This document shows positions 47,120-56,157 of a stretch of 64,000 bases of DNA, in pieces. Below the pieces are notes generated by a model. That model did not search any database. It saw only the letters and a program-made list of their open reading frames with translations, and was not told the DNA's origin. The DNA comes from Arachidicoccus rhizosphaerae. GTDB taxonomy: Bacteria; Bacteroidota; Bacteroidia; Chitinophagales; Chitinophagaceae. Position 1 is the first letter of the stretch. Each line of letters opens with the position of its first letter. The stretch spans positions 1-64,000 of the forward strand of contig NZ_FNQY01000008.1 in assembly GCF_900107765.1 (NCBI RefSeq), written 5' to 3'. Position numbers and translations under genes: made by a program.

Positions 47120-48526
47120 ATGGATTACAGGATTGAGAAAGACACGATGGGAGAGGTCGAAGTGCCTGCTCAGGCATACTGGGGTGCTCAGACACAGCGC
47201 AGCATAGAAAATTTCAAAATTGCGCAGGACATCAATAAAATGCCCAAAGAAATTATCACGGCCTTTGCTTATCTAAAAAAGGCGGCTGCACTGGCCAATG
47301 AACAGTTGGGCGTATTGCCAAAAGAAAAGTCGGAGCTGATCGGTAAAGTAGCCGATGAAATTCTGGCCGGTGAGCTTTTAGATCAATTTCCACTGGTAGT
47401 CTGGCAGACAGGAAGCGGTACACAGAGTAATATGAACGCCAATGAGGTAATTGCTTATAGGGCACATGTTCTTAACGGAGGCAGCCTGTCGGATAAGGAC
47501 AAATTTCTGCATCCGAATGATGACGTCAATAAAAGTCAATCCTCCAATGATACCTTTCCGACAGCGATGCATATTGCGGCTTATAAGATTCTGGTAGAAA
47601 ATACCATCCCGCATATTACATCGCTTAGAGATACGCTTAGGAAAAAAGCCGAGGATTTTAAAACAGTGGTGAAAATCGGAAGGACCCATTTTATGGATGC
47701 CACGCCCTTGACCCTGGGACAGGAATTCAGCGGTTATGCTGCACAGCTGACCCACGGGCTTAAAGCTATTCAAAATTCGCTGTCACATCTTTCAGAACTG
47801 GCACTGGGAGGTACCGCGGTGGGTACCGGTATCAATACGCCAAAAGGTTATGCCAGTCTGGTAGCCGAGAAGATCGCCGAACTGACAGGGCTGCCTTTTG
47901 TAACGGCTAATAATAAATTTGAGGCACTGGCAGCGCATGACGCAATTGTGGAGGCGCATGGTGCTTTAAAAACAGTGGCTGTTTCCCTGATGAAAATAGG
48001 GAACGATATCCGCATGTTATCCAGCGGACCCAGAAGTGGTATCGGAGAAATCCATATTCCGGATAATGAACCCGGTTCTTCCATTATGCCGGGTAAAGTG
48101 AATCCGACACAGTGTGAAGCGATTACGATGATTGCTGCCCAGGTACTGGGTAATGATGTGGCTATTAATGTGGGCGGCGCCACCGGTCATTTTGAGCTGA
48201 ATGTTTTCAAGCCGATGATGATTTATAACTTCCTGCACAGTGCACGACTGATAGGGGATGGCTGTAAGAGCTTTAATGATAAATGTGCGACCGGTATAGA
48301 ACCTATAGAAGCCAATATTAAGAAGCATGTAGATAATTCCCTGATGCTGGTAACCGCCTTAAATACAAAAATCGGCTATTATAAAGCGGCTGAAATCGCC
48401 CAGACAGCCCATAAAAACGGATCAACGCTTAAAGAAACCGCTGTCGCCTTAGGGTATTTAACCCCGGAAGAGTTTGATCAGTGGGTGGTGCCTGTTAATA
48501 TGTGCGGAGACCTTGATTTAAAATAG
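47120..48526 (+). CDS. fumC: Fumarate hydratase class II
   Basis: A 468-residue member of the fumarase/aspartase superfamily. The superfamily signature is [15 protein letters not shown] (near residue 317), with catalytic Ser in the mobile loop. [15 protein letters not shown] and [11 protein letters not shown] match class II fumarases, and length is right (460-467). It interconverts fumarate and malate in the TCA cycle. The gene has its own promoter after the hut operon, with a terminator downstream. Fumarase rather than aspartase or argininosuccinate lyase is clear from the motifs. Confidence 0.95.
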   Translation: MDYRIEKDTMGEVEVPAQAYWGAQTQRSIENFKIAQDINKMPKEIITAFAYLKKAAALANEQLGVLPKEKSELIGKVADEILAGELLDQFPLVVWQTGSGTQSNMNANEVIAYRAHVLNGGSLSDKDKFLHPNDDVNKSQSSNDTFPTAMHIAAYKILVENTIPHITSLRDTLRKKAEDFKTVVKIGRTHFMDATPLTLGQEFSGYAAQLTHGLKAIQNSLSHLSELALGGTAVGTGINTPKGYASLVAEKIAELTGLPFVTANNKFEALAAHDAIVEAHGALKTVAVSLMKIGNDIRMLSSGPRSGIGEIHIPDNEPGSSIMPGKVNPTQCEAITMIAAQVLGNDVAINVGGATGHFELNVFKPMMIYNFLHSARLIGDGCKSFNDKCATGIEPIEANIKKHVDNSLMLVTALNTKIGYYKAAEIAQTAHKNGSTLKETAVALGYLTPEEFDQWVVPVNMCGDLDLK

Positions 48527-48552
48527 GGAAGGCTGCAAAAAGCATTTCCCTT

Positions 48553-48590
48553 AAAAAAAGCGTGCAATAATTTTATTGCACGCTTTTTTT
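48553..48590. terminator. Bidirectional terminator between fumC and lspA
   Basis: A perfect 18-bp inverted repeat (AAAAAAAGCGTGCAATAA and its complement, TT between) ending in seven Ts, with seven As at the start. It terminates fumC on the plus strand and lspA on the minus strand. Confidence 0.9.
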
Positions 48591-48624
48591 GGGGAGACGC
48601 TCCGGTCATAGAGCGGCCGGTTCC

Positions 48625-49392
48625 TTAACCCAGAGAGTTTATTTTTATAGCACCAGGATTTTCTGAGGGATTATCCTGTTCCTGTTCCATATTTAATGAA
48701 GGTTGAAGGGGTTCAGAATCGTGCGCAACGGGCGCTTCCTTTTGTTCAGCCGTTTTGTCTTTTTTGGAACTGTCCGGAAAGAATCTGCGTTGAAAGATCA
48801 GTAACATGAAAAAGCTGAATGAAATGTAGAAATCCGCCAGATTAAATACCGGATCAAAGAAAGTAAACTCCTTGCCGCCCCAGAAAGGCACCCAATTGGG
48901 AAGCACGGTATCAATCATCGGAAAATACAGCATATCAACGACTCTGCCGTGCAGGAAGGCCGCATAACCTCCGTGGGCCGGAAACAGATGCGCTACATGA
49001 TGGCTGCCCAGGTGGCTGGCGTTGAATATCAGTCCATAGAACATGCTGTCAATCAGATTGCCGGCCGCACCGGCATAAATCAGGCTGACACAGATAATAA
49101 AGCCCTTATGGGCTTTTTTGCGGATCAGATTGCGGATATAGAAGGTTCCCCAGATAACAGCCACCAGTCTGAAAAGCGTCAGCGCTATTTTCCCAAAGGA
49201 GCCGCCAAACTGCAGTCCCCAGGCCATGCCTTCATTTTCCACAAAATGGAGTCTGAACCAATCCCCCAGGATTTTATGCTCTTCCCCCAGGTAATAATTG
49301 GTCTTTATATATATCTTAAAGGCCTGGTCAATAAGTAGTAACAATATAATAAGCCCTGCAATATGTTTTCCCTTTATGGTAGACGATTTCAA
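48625..49392 (-). CDS. lspA: Lipoprotein signal peptidase II with C-terminal extension
   Basis: A 255-residue inner-membrane aspartyl protease that cleaves lipoprotein signal peptides after the diacylglyceryl cysteine. Four transmembrane segments are visible, with the family motifs ENEGMAWG, GAAGNLIDSMFYG, VVDMLYFP and FNLADFYIS, the last two carrying catalytic aspartates. The final 50 residues (KKDKTAEQKEAPVAHDSEPLQ...) are polar, charged and probably disordered; such an addition is longer than in most LspA proteins of 160-220 residues. Single unit with a shared terminator. Confidence 0.92.
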   Translation of the reverse strand: MKSSTIKGKHIAGLIILLLLIDQAFKIYIKTNYYLGEEHKILGDWFRLHFVENEGMAWGLQFGGSFGKIALTLFRLVAVIWGTFYIRNLIRKKAHKGFIICVSLIYAGAAGNLIDSMFYGLIFNASHLGSHHVAHLFPAHGGYAAFLHGRVVDMLYFPMIDTVLPNWVPFWGGKEFTFFDPVFNLADFYISFSFFMLLIFQRRFFPDSSKKDKTAEQKEAPVAHDSEPLQPSLNMEQEQDNPSENPGAIKINSLG

Positions 49393-49565
49393 TGTTAATC
49401 TTTTTAGATGCGCTTAAATTGCTGCAAAGTTAAAATAAATTCAGATGTAGCAGCCCTGAGGGCCTTTGTTTTTGTATAAGTCCTTCTGGTGATTAGGCTT
49501 AGCCACAGTTTTCAGTGTGAATTTACAAAAAAATCAACCCCCAGACGTTAAAAAATACCTATTGC

Positions 49566-49596
49566 ATCGACCTGCGCTTAACAAAGGCAGGTCGAT
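49566..49596 (-). terminator. Hairpin after the VanZ gene
   Basis: ATCGACCTGC (49566-49575) and GCAGGTCGAT (49587-49596) form a perfect 10-bp stem. On the minus strand T-rich sequence follows only about nine bases later, so this is a possible terminator for VanZ, less clear than others. Confidence 0.45.
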
Positions 49597-49667
49597 TATC
49601 TGAAAAGTTCGCCCCCTGTGGCGGGACTGGGACCCGGGACGCGTATGCATCTAAAGAGGTTATTGAT

Positions 49668-50093
49668 TTATTTTAAGCGTTTTATGTTGGTTTTTATGAT
49701 GATATAACGGATGAAAAAATAACCGATAACGGCGCCCACGCCATCAGCCAGCATATCATCATAAGAAAATGAACGGGAGTGGTTTGTGCAATATTTTTGA
49801 ATAAATTCCATGAGGATGCCATAGGCGGTCGCAAAAAGAACCATAAAAATCAATTTGCTTTTGGAAAAGGCAAAAGGGATTTTCCGGTAGGCTAGACCAA
49901 AAAAGAAAACCAGGCCTCCGAACAGGCCCATATGTACCATTTTATCTTCATAGGGGATCAGCATATCTACCTTTTCAAAATCTTTTCCCGGAAGGGTAAG
50001 CAGTATGAAAATTAATATCAGCCAGATAATAAATGGAATAAACTGTACCAGACCGGGCTTTTTGAGGGCGGGTGCTTGTTGGCTCAAAATCAA
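49668..50093 (-). CDS. VanZ family membrane protein
   Basis: A 141-residue membrane protein with four hydrophobic segments (about 18-38, 50-70, 75-95, 115-135). VanZ-like residues are visible in PYEDKMVHMGLFGGLVFFFG and GILMEFIQKYCTNHSRSFSYDDMLADGVGAVIGY, the latter being the conserved C-terminal part. VanZ members confer low-level teicoplanin resistance in some Gram-positives. In Bacteroidota the role is unknown. Confidence 0.82.
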   Translation of the reverse strand: MILSQQAPALKKPGLVQFIPFIIWLILIFILLTLPGKDFEKVDMLIPYEDKMVHMGLFGGLVFFFGLAYRKIPFAFSKSKLIFMVLFATAYGILMEFIQKYCTNHSRSFSYDDMLADGVGAVIGYFFIRYIIIKTNIKRLK

Positions 50094-50278
50094 TGTTTTT
50101 AATGGTTCAATAGGATACTTATAATGGAGCCTTCTGCTTTATTTCAGGATATGCCGTTATAAGTATCCGTAATTTTTTAATCTGATTATGAATAATTACC
50201 GTATAACCGGACTAAAATCAGGCCAAAATCAATCCGTAATCTGCGGTTTAATTTTAAATCATCAACGTTTTTTTTATG

Positions 50279-51229
50279 CTAATCTTCCTGGAACACCTTT
50301 TTCCATAGTTCAGGAATACGCTTTACCCAGACCAGTTCTCTTCTTTTATAACCGGCTTCCTCTGCAGGATAACCGAAATAAGTCTTGCCGCCTTTCAACG
50401 AAGAGGGTACGCCGCTTTGCGCCAGAACAGTGGCATTTTCACCGATCGTCAGCGTTTTGCTGACGCCTACCTGGCCCCAAAGGGTGACGCCGTCTTCAAT
50501 TTTGGTCGCCCCTGCAATGCCGACCTGTGCGGCAAATAAGCAATTCTTACCAATCTCTGTATCATGACCGACATGGACCAGGTTGTCCATTTTCGTTCCC
50601 TGTCCGATTCTGGTGGCGTCCGTTACTCCCCGGTCAATGGTACAATTGGCACCAATCTCTACGTAGTCTTCAATAATCACCGCTCCGCAACTTTGCATTT
50701 TGCGGTACCAGACAGGCTCGGTCTTACGGGTATTATAATAAAAAGCATCGCTGCCGATAACAGTGCCTGATTGGATAATGACATGATTGCCAATCCTGGT
50801 ATAATCGCTGATGGTGGTATTCGGGTAAATGATGCATCCCTCGCCGATCACCACGTCTTTACCGATAAACACCCCCGGGCTGATAATGGTGTCCTTGCCG
50901 ATAACTGCACTGGGGTCAATCATGGAACTCGCTGCCGTAAACGGCCTGAAATGCTGAACAATCTTCAGGTAGGCGTCAAAGGGTTTGTCGCAATACAATA
51001 ACACTTTGTCCTCAGGTTTTGTAACGGTATTGTCATTGATGATGACAAAAGTTGCTGCGCTTTTGAGGCAGTTATCATAATATTTGGGATGGTCGACAAA
51101 AACGATATCTCCTGATTTAACTTTATGTAATTCATTAATGCCGGTGGCTTCACGGGCAGAATCACCAATAATGTCTGCCTCTATTAGTTCGGCAATCCAT
51201 TTGGCTGTTACAGGTTGCGGAAATTCCAT
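50279..51229 (-). CDS. lpxD: UDP-3-O-acylglucosamine N-acyltransferase-like protein
   Basis: A 316-residue acyltransferase for the third step of lipid A synthesis. An N-terminal mixed domain (LAKWIAELIEADIIGDS-like region, about residues 1-95) precedes hexapeptide left-handed beta-helix repeats (for example IGKDTIISPGVFIGKDVVIGEG, VGHDTEIGKNC, about 105-275), then a helical C-terminus. The usual LpxD length is about 330-350. Other lpx genes are not nearby; Bacteroidota often have a second LpxD-like gene, so this may be that paralogue. A TAATTTTG -7 box precedes it on the minus strand. Confidence 0.85.
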   Translation of the reverse strand: MEFPQPVTAKWIAELIEADIIGDSAREATGINELHKVKSGDIVFVDHPKYYDNCLKSAATFVIINDNTVTKPEDKVLLYCDKPFDAYLKIVQHFRPFTAASSMIDPSAVIGKDTIISPGVFIGKDVVIGEGCIIYPNTTISDYTRIGNHVIIQSGTVIGSDAFYYNTRKTEPVWYRKMQSCGAVIIEDYVEIGANCTIDRGVTDATRIGQGTKMDNLVHVGHDTEIGKNCLFAAQVGIAGATKIEDGVTLWGQVGVSKTLTIGENATVLAQSGVPSSLKGGKTYFGYPAEEAGYKRRELVWVKRIPELWKKVFQED

Positions 51230-51267
51230 GATGGTATTTAGATTAAGTGCTATAAATAATTTGGTCT

Positions 51268-51275
51268 CAAAATTA
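51268..51275 (-). promoter_or_regulatory. lpxD -7 box (TAATTTTG)
   Basis: Exact match to TAnnTTTG on the minus strand, 39 bases ahead of the lpxD start codon. No confident -33 element. Confidence 0.45.
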
Positions 51276-51474
51276 CGACAGATGGGTTATTAATCGCCTT
51301 TTAGTTTGTTATTTCTTGTATAAGGCTGCAAGCAGGACAGACTGCGTTTTTCGACTGGGGGAAGAATTGTTTATAGGAACAGAAACGGGGCTAAAAATAA
51401 GGGTGAATATAAGGGCAGACGCATTGAAAAAAATGCTCGGAAGTAAGGCTGAAATTTAGCCGCAAATCAAAGTA

Positions 51475-51502
51475 ATGCACAATTTAAAATATAATTGTGC
51501 AT
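51475..51502. repeat. Perfect 10-bp inverted repeat upstream of the sRNA promoter
   Basis: ATGCACAATT (51475-51484) and AATTGTGCAT (51493-51502) with an 8-base spacer, about 20 bases before the -33 element of the small RNA promoter. Its place suits an activator or repressor binding site. I see no T run that would make it a terminator. Confidence 0.5.
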
Positions 51503-51521
51503 AAAAAAGTAGGGAAATTAT

Positions 51522-51552
51522 TTTGCATTGGTCAAAACTAGTTTTAATATTG
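51522..51552 (+). promoter_or_regulatory. Promoter of the sRNA candidate
   Basis: TTTG (51522-51525) lies 19 bases ahead of TAATATTG (51545-51552). Spacing and elements are the same as at the marR promoter. It places the start close to 51556, at the base of the first RNA stem. Confidence 0.6.
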
Positions 51553-51555
51553 TGT

Positions 51556-51625
51556 ACGGAAATTATTTTTCCGTGCTTACTAACACATTTTTATCTATAT
51601 CCCGCCCAGTGCGGGATATTTTTTT
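51556..51625 (+). ncRNA. Small RNA candidate of about 70 nt
   Basis: After the promoter the sequence forms a first hairpin, ACGGAAA (51556-51562)/TTTCCGT (51568-51574), then a 20-base single-stranded part (CTTACTAACACATTTTTATC region), and an intrinsic terminator ATATCCCGC (51597-51605)/GCGGGATAT (51611-51619) with seven Ts. There is no room for a protein. The terminator T run ends at the stop codon of the convergent PPTase gene, where no plus-strand gene otherwise needs it. The RNA is not a known family to me. Confidence 0.55.
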
Positions 51626-52247
51626 ACGCTGAAACCCACGTCATACTTAGGTCCTGGAAGAGCTGATATCTGACAAGAAGTTTTGCCGCCAATTGCTCGT
51701 TTAAAAAACGCGCAGGAAAACTTCCTTTATTTTTCAAGGAAAACGTGCTCAGACGGATGTTTTCTTTAAAATTAACCTTTCCGAAACTGAACCATTTATA
51801 GATAGCTTCTTTAGCACACCAAAGCGTTGTATACAAGGATAAATTTCCCGGATAGTTTTGCAGGGTAAATTCCAGCTCTTCATTATTTAAAAACTTATGC
51901 TGAATCCGGATGACTTTTTTGTCAAAGATTTCAATGTCGATGCCGACTCTTTTGGATGTACTGATAATGGCCGCAGCGTAATCTCCGCAGTGGGAGATGG
52001 AAAAATGATACTTGTCACCGGTAAGGTACGGTTTTCTGCTGTCGGCGATCGCAATCTCAGAGAGTGGAAAATCCGGTGCCAGAAAGCTCAGTAAATATCT
52101 GCCTGCCAGATGTTGTTTGCGTTTGTGAGGGTGCTGGATTTCTTTACTTAAGGGCACCTTTTTTAGAAAAAATGCTTCTTCTTCCTGGATATGCCAGATA
52201 GCGAGGCTGATATCTTCTATTGGACGGTCTTGATAAAACAAAGGCAT
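51624..52247 (-). CDS. 4'-phosphopantetheinyl transferase superfamily protein
   Basis: A 207-residue Sfp-type transferase that moves 4'-phosphopantetheine from CoA onto carrier proteins. The magnesium-binding motifs are visible: GIDIEIFDKKV and WCAKEAIYKWF. FSISHCGDYAAAIIS is the expected preceding element. Bacteroidota have both AcpS and one Sfp-type enzyme; the target here (acyl carrier or peptide carrier protein) is unknown, and no NRPS/PKS gene is adjacent. Its stop codon lies in the T run of the sRNA terminator. Confidence 0.88.
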   Translation of the reverse strand: MPLFYQDRPIEDISLAIWHIQEEEAFFLKKVPLSKEIQHPHKRKQHLAGRYLLSFLAPDFPLSEIAIADSRKPYLTGDKYHFSISHCGDYAAAIISTSKRVGIDIEIFDKKVIRIQHKFLNNEELEFTLQNYPGNLSLYTTLWCAKEAIYKWFSFGKVNFKENIRLSTFSLKNKGSFPARFLNEQLAAKLLVRYQLFQDLSMTWVSA

Positions 52248-52285
52248 ATTGAGCTGCGTGTTTCTTTAAAATGTAGGATAAACTA

Positions 52286-52293
52286 TATATTTG
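52286..52293 (+). promoter_or_regulatory. dcd -7 box (TATATTTG)
   Basis: An exact TAnnTTTG match 30 bases before the dcd start codon. It lies downstream of an in-frame upstream ATG (52191), which therefore is not used. Confidence 0.6.
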
Positions 52294-52322
52294 CAAATAT
52301 AATCTTAAACAACAAGGCATTC

Positions 52323-52859
52323 ATGATATTATCGGATAAACGGATTTTGGAGGAAATGGATAAAGGAACCATCAAGATTACTCCCTTTGTAAGAGAACAG
52401 CTTGGCAGTAATAGCTATGACGTCCATTTAGGCAGTACCCTGGCCGTATATAAACAGCGGGTGCTGGATGCCAAAAAACACAATGAAATTGAGTTTTTTG
52501 AAATTCCGGAAGAAGGGTTTGTGCTGCAGCCTGATCAGTTTTATCTGGGCGTAACCCAGGAATATACAGAGACCCATGTGCATGTCCCTTTTTTGGAAGG
52601 CAAATCCTCCACCGGACGTTTAGGGATTGATATTCATGCAACAGCGGGAAAAGGCGATGTCGGATTTTGCGGTAACTGGACCCTGGAGATCTCCTGCAAG
52701 CAGCCTGTCCGCGTTTATAAGTTCATGCCCATCGGCCAATTGATCTATTTTCCGGTAGAGGGGGAGATTGAGGTTAAATACAATCAGAAAAAAAATGCCA
52801 AATACAGTGGCCAACCCAATAAACCGGTAGAAAGCATGATGTGGAAAAATCCTTTTTAG
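52323..52859 (+). CDS. dcd: dCTP deaminase
   Basis: A 178-residue trimeric enzyme converting dCTP to dUTP, which feeds dTMP synthesis. The N-terminus MILSDKRILEEMDKGTIKI is typical, and the active-site region is EGKSSTGRLGIDIHATAG with VGFCGNWTLEI after it. Length is the usual 180-195. ATG 52323 is chosen because the promoter box sits just upstream and family members start there. Divergent from the PPTase gene. Confidence 0.93.
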   Translation: MILSDKRILEEMDKGTIKITPFVREQLGSNSYDVHLGSTLAVYKQRVLDAKKHNEIEFFEIPEEGFVLQPDQFYLGVTQEYTETHVHVPFLEGKSSTGRLGIDIHATAGKGDVGFCGNWTLEISCKQPVRVYKFMPIGQLIYFPVEGEIEVKYNQKKNAKYSGQPNKPVESMMWKNPF

Positions 52860-52870
52860 TAATTTTTCAG

Positions 52871-52892
52871 GCCTCCGAATGGAGGCATTTTT
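52871..52892 (+). terminator. Terminator after dcd
   Basis: GCCTCC (52871-52876), loop GAAT, GGAGGC (52881-52886), then ATTTTTAT. A compact intrinsic terminator 11 bases past the dcd stop. Confidence 0.75.
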
Positions 52893-53147
52893 ATGCCGGG
52901 TGTCTTATGACTACCCAAAAGCTTAACTCTCTGGTATCCACCTGGTATAAACAGCAGCTTTTACAGGACTCCAACAGGCCTCGACCCGGCTGCTGGCTGC
53001 TTAAAACAGGGAGCCCATTTGATTTGACCTAATCTTTTATTGTTTCTACCGAAAGAGCCTTGTTTTAGCCTATTTACATTGAACTTTGCTTAAACTTAAG
53101 TCAACTGCTTAAGTCGAAAAATATTTAAAATATATCCCAAATTTATT

Positions 53148-55970
53148 ATGCGTCTCAGAATTGTCGTCAGTATCATAATTGGATTTTTGCTTATAGGCCA
53201 GCTAAAGGCACAGTCCGGAGCTAAAAGTGGCAGAATTTATGGTCAGATTGTGGATACGATCTCCAATAACGTCAATAGAGCCACGATTTCCTTGCTTAAA
53301 GCAGCCGATACGGCGAGTGTAAACAGGACTTTATCAGATAGTACCGGCCATTTCAACTTTAAGAATCTGGACCTGACTACTTATATTATGCGTATTTCCT
53401 TCCAGGGATACGACGTGGTCAATCGCTATGTCACTATCAGCCAGCAGGATCCGGAACTGAATGTTGGAGAAATAACTTTGCAGCAGACGCTCAATGAATT
53501 AGGAACCGTTGTGGTGACGGCAATTGTACCGGTGGTGCTCAATGGTGATACGACCGAATTTAATGCAGATGCTTTTGGCACCAAACCCAATGCAACGGTA
53601 GAGGATTTACTGAAGAAACTCCCCGGCGTAGAGGTCTCCAAAGATGGTTCCATACAAAGTCAGGGTGAAGCCGTTTCCAGGGTATTTGTGGATGGGAAAA
53701 GATTTTTTGGCAATGACCCTAAACTGGCCACGCAGAACCTGCCTAAAGATGTAGTGGATAAAATACAGGTTTTTGACGGTAAGAGCGATCAGGCGGAATT
53801 TACAGGTTTTGATGATGGCAATACGATCAAAACCATCAATATTGTCACCAAGAAAGATAAACGAAAAGGAAGTTTTGGCAGATCTTCTGCCGGCATCGGT
53901 AATGACGACGCTGAATTTAAAAACGGGTTATATAATATTAATGCCCGTCTGTTTCGTATGGATGGGGATAAGCGTATTGGCTTTTTGGGTAATTTCAATA
54001 ATGTGAATCAGCAAATGTTTACCAGAGGGGATGGAGGAGATAATAACGGACTGAATAAAACCATCTCTGCAGGTATTAATTACAGAAACCAGATCAGTAA
54101 GAAAACAGACTTCTCAGGTAGTTATTTTTACAACAATATCCATCAGGTAAAAGACAGTAAATCCTTTAATCAGAATTTATTCAGTGAAGATACCTCTCAG
54201 CTCACGAATAAAAACAGTCTGGGAATTACCAATAACCAGAACCACCGTTTTGACCTGAATATTGAAACGAATTTTGATTCCAGTAACAGGTTAAGGGTTC
54301 GACCCAATCTGAACATTACCAGAGGCTCCAGCAATACGACGGCCACCAATGATATTGACCAGTTAATTGATGGGGATACGGCCAATGTCAGCACCTCCAA
54401 TTCTAAAAATACCAGTAATTCCAATAGCTATAATGCATCACTGGGAACGACTTATAGCCATGCCTTTAAAAAAGCAGGCCGCTCGATCTCTTTGGATGTA
54501 CAATTATCATCCAGTCGTAATGAAAACGAGGGGACCAATTATGCGGATATCTATACCTATCAGAATGATCTGGATAGTATTACCAATCAGCATTATTCTT
54601 CTGTCAATGATAATAAATCCATTAGTACCACGCTTTCCTATACGGAGCCTATAGCCACGCATCAGATGTTGCAACTGGAAATTAATAACGCTTATAGTAA
54701 AACGAATTCTGACAGAAAGACCTATAATTACGATAGTACGACAGGCAGTTATTCGGATGCCAACGAGAATCTGACCAATATCTACGAAAATACTTATCAG
54801 TCCAACCGGGCAACCCTGAGTTACATGTATAACAACGGTGATCTGAATTTTAGTGCCGGAACGGGTGTGCAGCTCGGACACATGAAAAGCGATAATCTGT
54901 CCAAGGATATTCACCTGAGCCAGAATTATGTCAATATGTATCCGACCGCTTCGTTGTCCTATAAGTTCTCTAAGACCAGGCGTCTGCGCTTTAATTACCG
55001 CGGAAGAACCAGTCAGCCCAGCGTAACACAGTTACAGCCGGTTGTGGACAATTCCAATCAGTTGCACATCACCAGTGGTAACCCTGATCTGAAGCAGGAG
55101 TTCGGACATAATTTTATGTTGCGTTACACCAATTTTGACAGGGAGAACAACAAGACTTTCTTTGCAACCATCAGTGCCGATGTAACACAAAACAATATTG
55201 TCAATGCCATTTACAGGCTTTCCAACGGGGGAGACTCTACGGTGCCCATCAATATGAACGGCTTTTATAATGTCAGCGGTTACCTGAACTGGGGATTCCC
55301 GCTGAATAAACCAAAGTCCAATCTGGACTTGTCCACCCGTATTTCCAATCAGCGCAAGGCTAGTCTGATCAATGATGTGCACAGTTATACGTATACAACG
55401 ACCCTGAGCCAGCGAATCAGCTGGACGACGAACCTGGCAGAGTTGTTTGATATTAATTTTGCGACCAATCCGGCCTATAATTTTGCGAACTATTCTGTGA
55501 GCAGCAACCAGGATGGTAATTACTATTCTCAATCCATCAGTTTTGACGGTACCTGGTATTCCAAATCCGGCTGGGAAATCGGTTCGGACTTTAACTATAC
55601 TTTCTATGCAGGGCTGCCTGCCGGACAAAACACCGCCATTCCCATCTGGAATGCGGGCATTACCAAGCACCTGTTTAAAGATCAGGCCGGTGAGTTAAAA
55701 CTCTCTGTCAATGATATCCTGAACCAGAATAAAGGAATTGATTTTACCAGAACTGATAATATTATTGGTTGGTCACAAAGCAATGTGTTGAAACGTTATT
55801 TTATGTTGACATTTACCTACAATCTGCGCAAATTCGGGGGTAAAAAGATGCGGCAGGGCCCGGATGGCGGTCGTCCGCCAAGAGGTGATTTCGGAGGTCC
55901 TCCGGGTGGTGGATTCGGCGGTGGCCGTGGCGGCGGCTTCGGCGGCGGCGGTGGAAGAGGTGGATTTTAA
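53148..55970 (+). CDS. Outer-membrane beta-barrel receptor with carboxypeptidase-regulatory-like domain
   Basis: A 940-residue TonB-dependent-receptor-like protein. The order is: signal peptide (about 1-22, GFLLIGQLKAQ); CarboxypepD_reg-like beta-sandwich (about 30-110); plug-like region (KLPGVEVSKDGSIQSQGEAV, VFVDGKRFFGNDPKLA) to about 220; then a long barrel of alternating strands. The last 45 residues are strongly Gly/Arg/Pro-rich (GGGFGGGRGGGFGGGGGRGG), which is uncommon at a barrel end. Such proteins take up oligosaccharides or peptides, but no SusD partner is adjacent, so I give no substrate. Two copies of CTTAAGTC (53095-53115) lie upstream. Confidence 0.85.
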   Translation: MRLRIVVSIIIGFLLIGQLKAQSGAKSGRIYGQIVDTISNNVNRATISLLKAADTASVNRTLSDSTGHFNFKNLDLTTYIMRISFQGYDVVNRYVTISQQDPELNVGEITLQQTLNELGTVVVTAIVPVVLNGDTTEFNADAFGTKPNATVEDLLKKLPGVEVSKDGSIQSQGEAVSRVFVDGKRFFGNDPKLATQNLPKDVVDKIQVFDGKSDQAEFTGFDDGNTIKTINIVTKKDKRKGSFGRSSAGIGNDDAEFKNGLYNINARLFRMDGDKRIGFLGNFNNVNQQMFTRGDGGDNNGLNKTISAGINYRNQISKKTDFSGSYFYNNIHQVKDSKSFNQNLFSEDTSQLTNKNSLGITNNQNHRFDLNIETNFDSSNRLRVRPNLNITRGSSNTTATNDIDQLIDGDTANVSTSNSKNTSNSNSYNASLGTTYSHAFKKAGRSISLDVQLSSSRNENEGTNYADIYTYQNDLDSITNQHYSSVNDNKSISTTLSYTEPIATHQMLQLEINNAYSKTNSDRKTYNYDSTTGSYSDANENLTNIYENTYQSNRATLSYMYNNGDLNFSAGTGVQLGHMKSDNLSKDIHLSQNYVNMYPTASLSYKFSKTRRLRFNYRGRTSQPSVTQLQPVVDNSNQLHITSGNPDLKQEFGHNFMLRYTNFDRENNKTFFATISADVTQNNIVNAIYRLSNGGDSTVPINMNGFYNVSGYLNWGFPLNKPKSNLDLSTRISNQRKASLINDVHSYTYTTTLSQRISWTTNLAELFDINFATNPAYNFANYSVSSNQDGNYYSQSISFDGTWYSKSGWEIGSDFNYTFYAGLPAGQNTAIPIWNAGITKHLFKDQAGELKLSVNDILNQNKGIDFTRTDNIIGWSQSNVLKRYFMLTFTYNLRKFGGKKMRQGPDGGRPPRGDFGGPPGGGFGGGRGGGFGGGGGRGGF

Positions 55971-56030
55971 GCCTTACCAGCCTGCCATACCCATCTAAAA
56001 TTTAAAAAACGGGGATTAGATAACAAGGTA

Positions 56031-56059
56031 ACGGGTCAGCAATTACTGCTGGCCCGTTT
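56031..56059 (+). terminator. Terminator after the outer-membrane receptor
   Basis: ACGGGTCAGCA (56031-56041) pairs with TGCTGGCCCGT (56047-56057) with one wobble, followed by TTT. Confidence 0.6.
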
Positions 56060-56157
56060 ACGATTAACAGGTATACTTATTTTGGAGGCAAATGGCATAT
56101 ATATTGTGCCTGTTCCATGATAAAGTAGTCATAGTAATACATTAAAAAGCAGAGATT

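Larger units (their letters stand above)
51230..51623. other. Intergenic region with divergent promoters and an sRNA candidate
   Basis: The stretch holds the lpxD promoter (minus, TAATTTTG at 51275-51268), an inverted repeat at 51475-51502 and the promoter, body and terminator of a small RNA candidate (51522-51625). No coding frame is supported. Confidence 0.5.

Noticed and set aside
52907-53029. 41-codon frame after dcd
   Set aside because: It lies past the dcd terminator, has no promoter, no recognisable sequence and little coding character.
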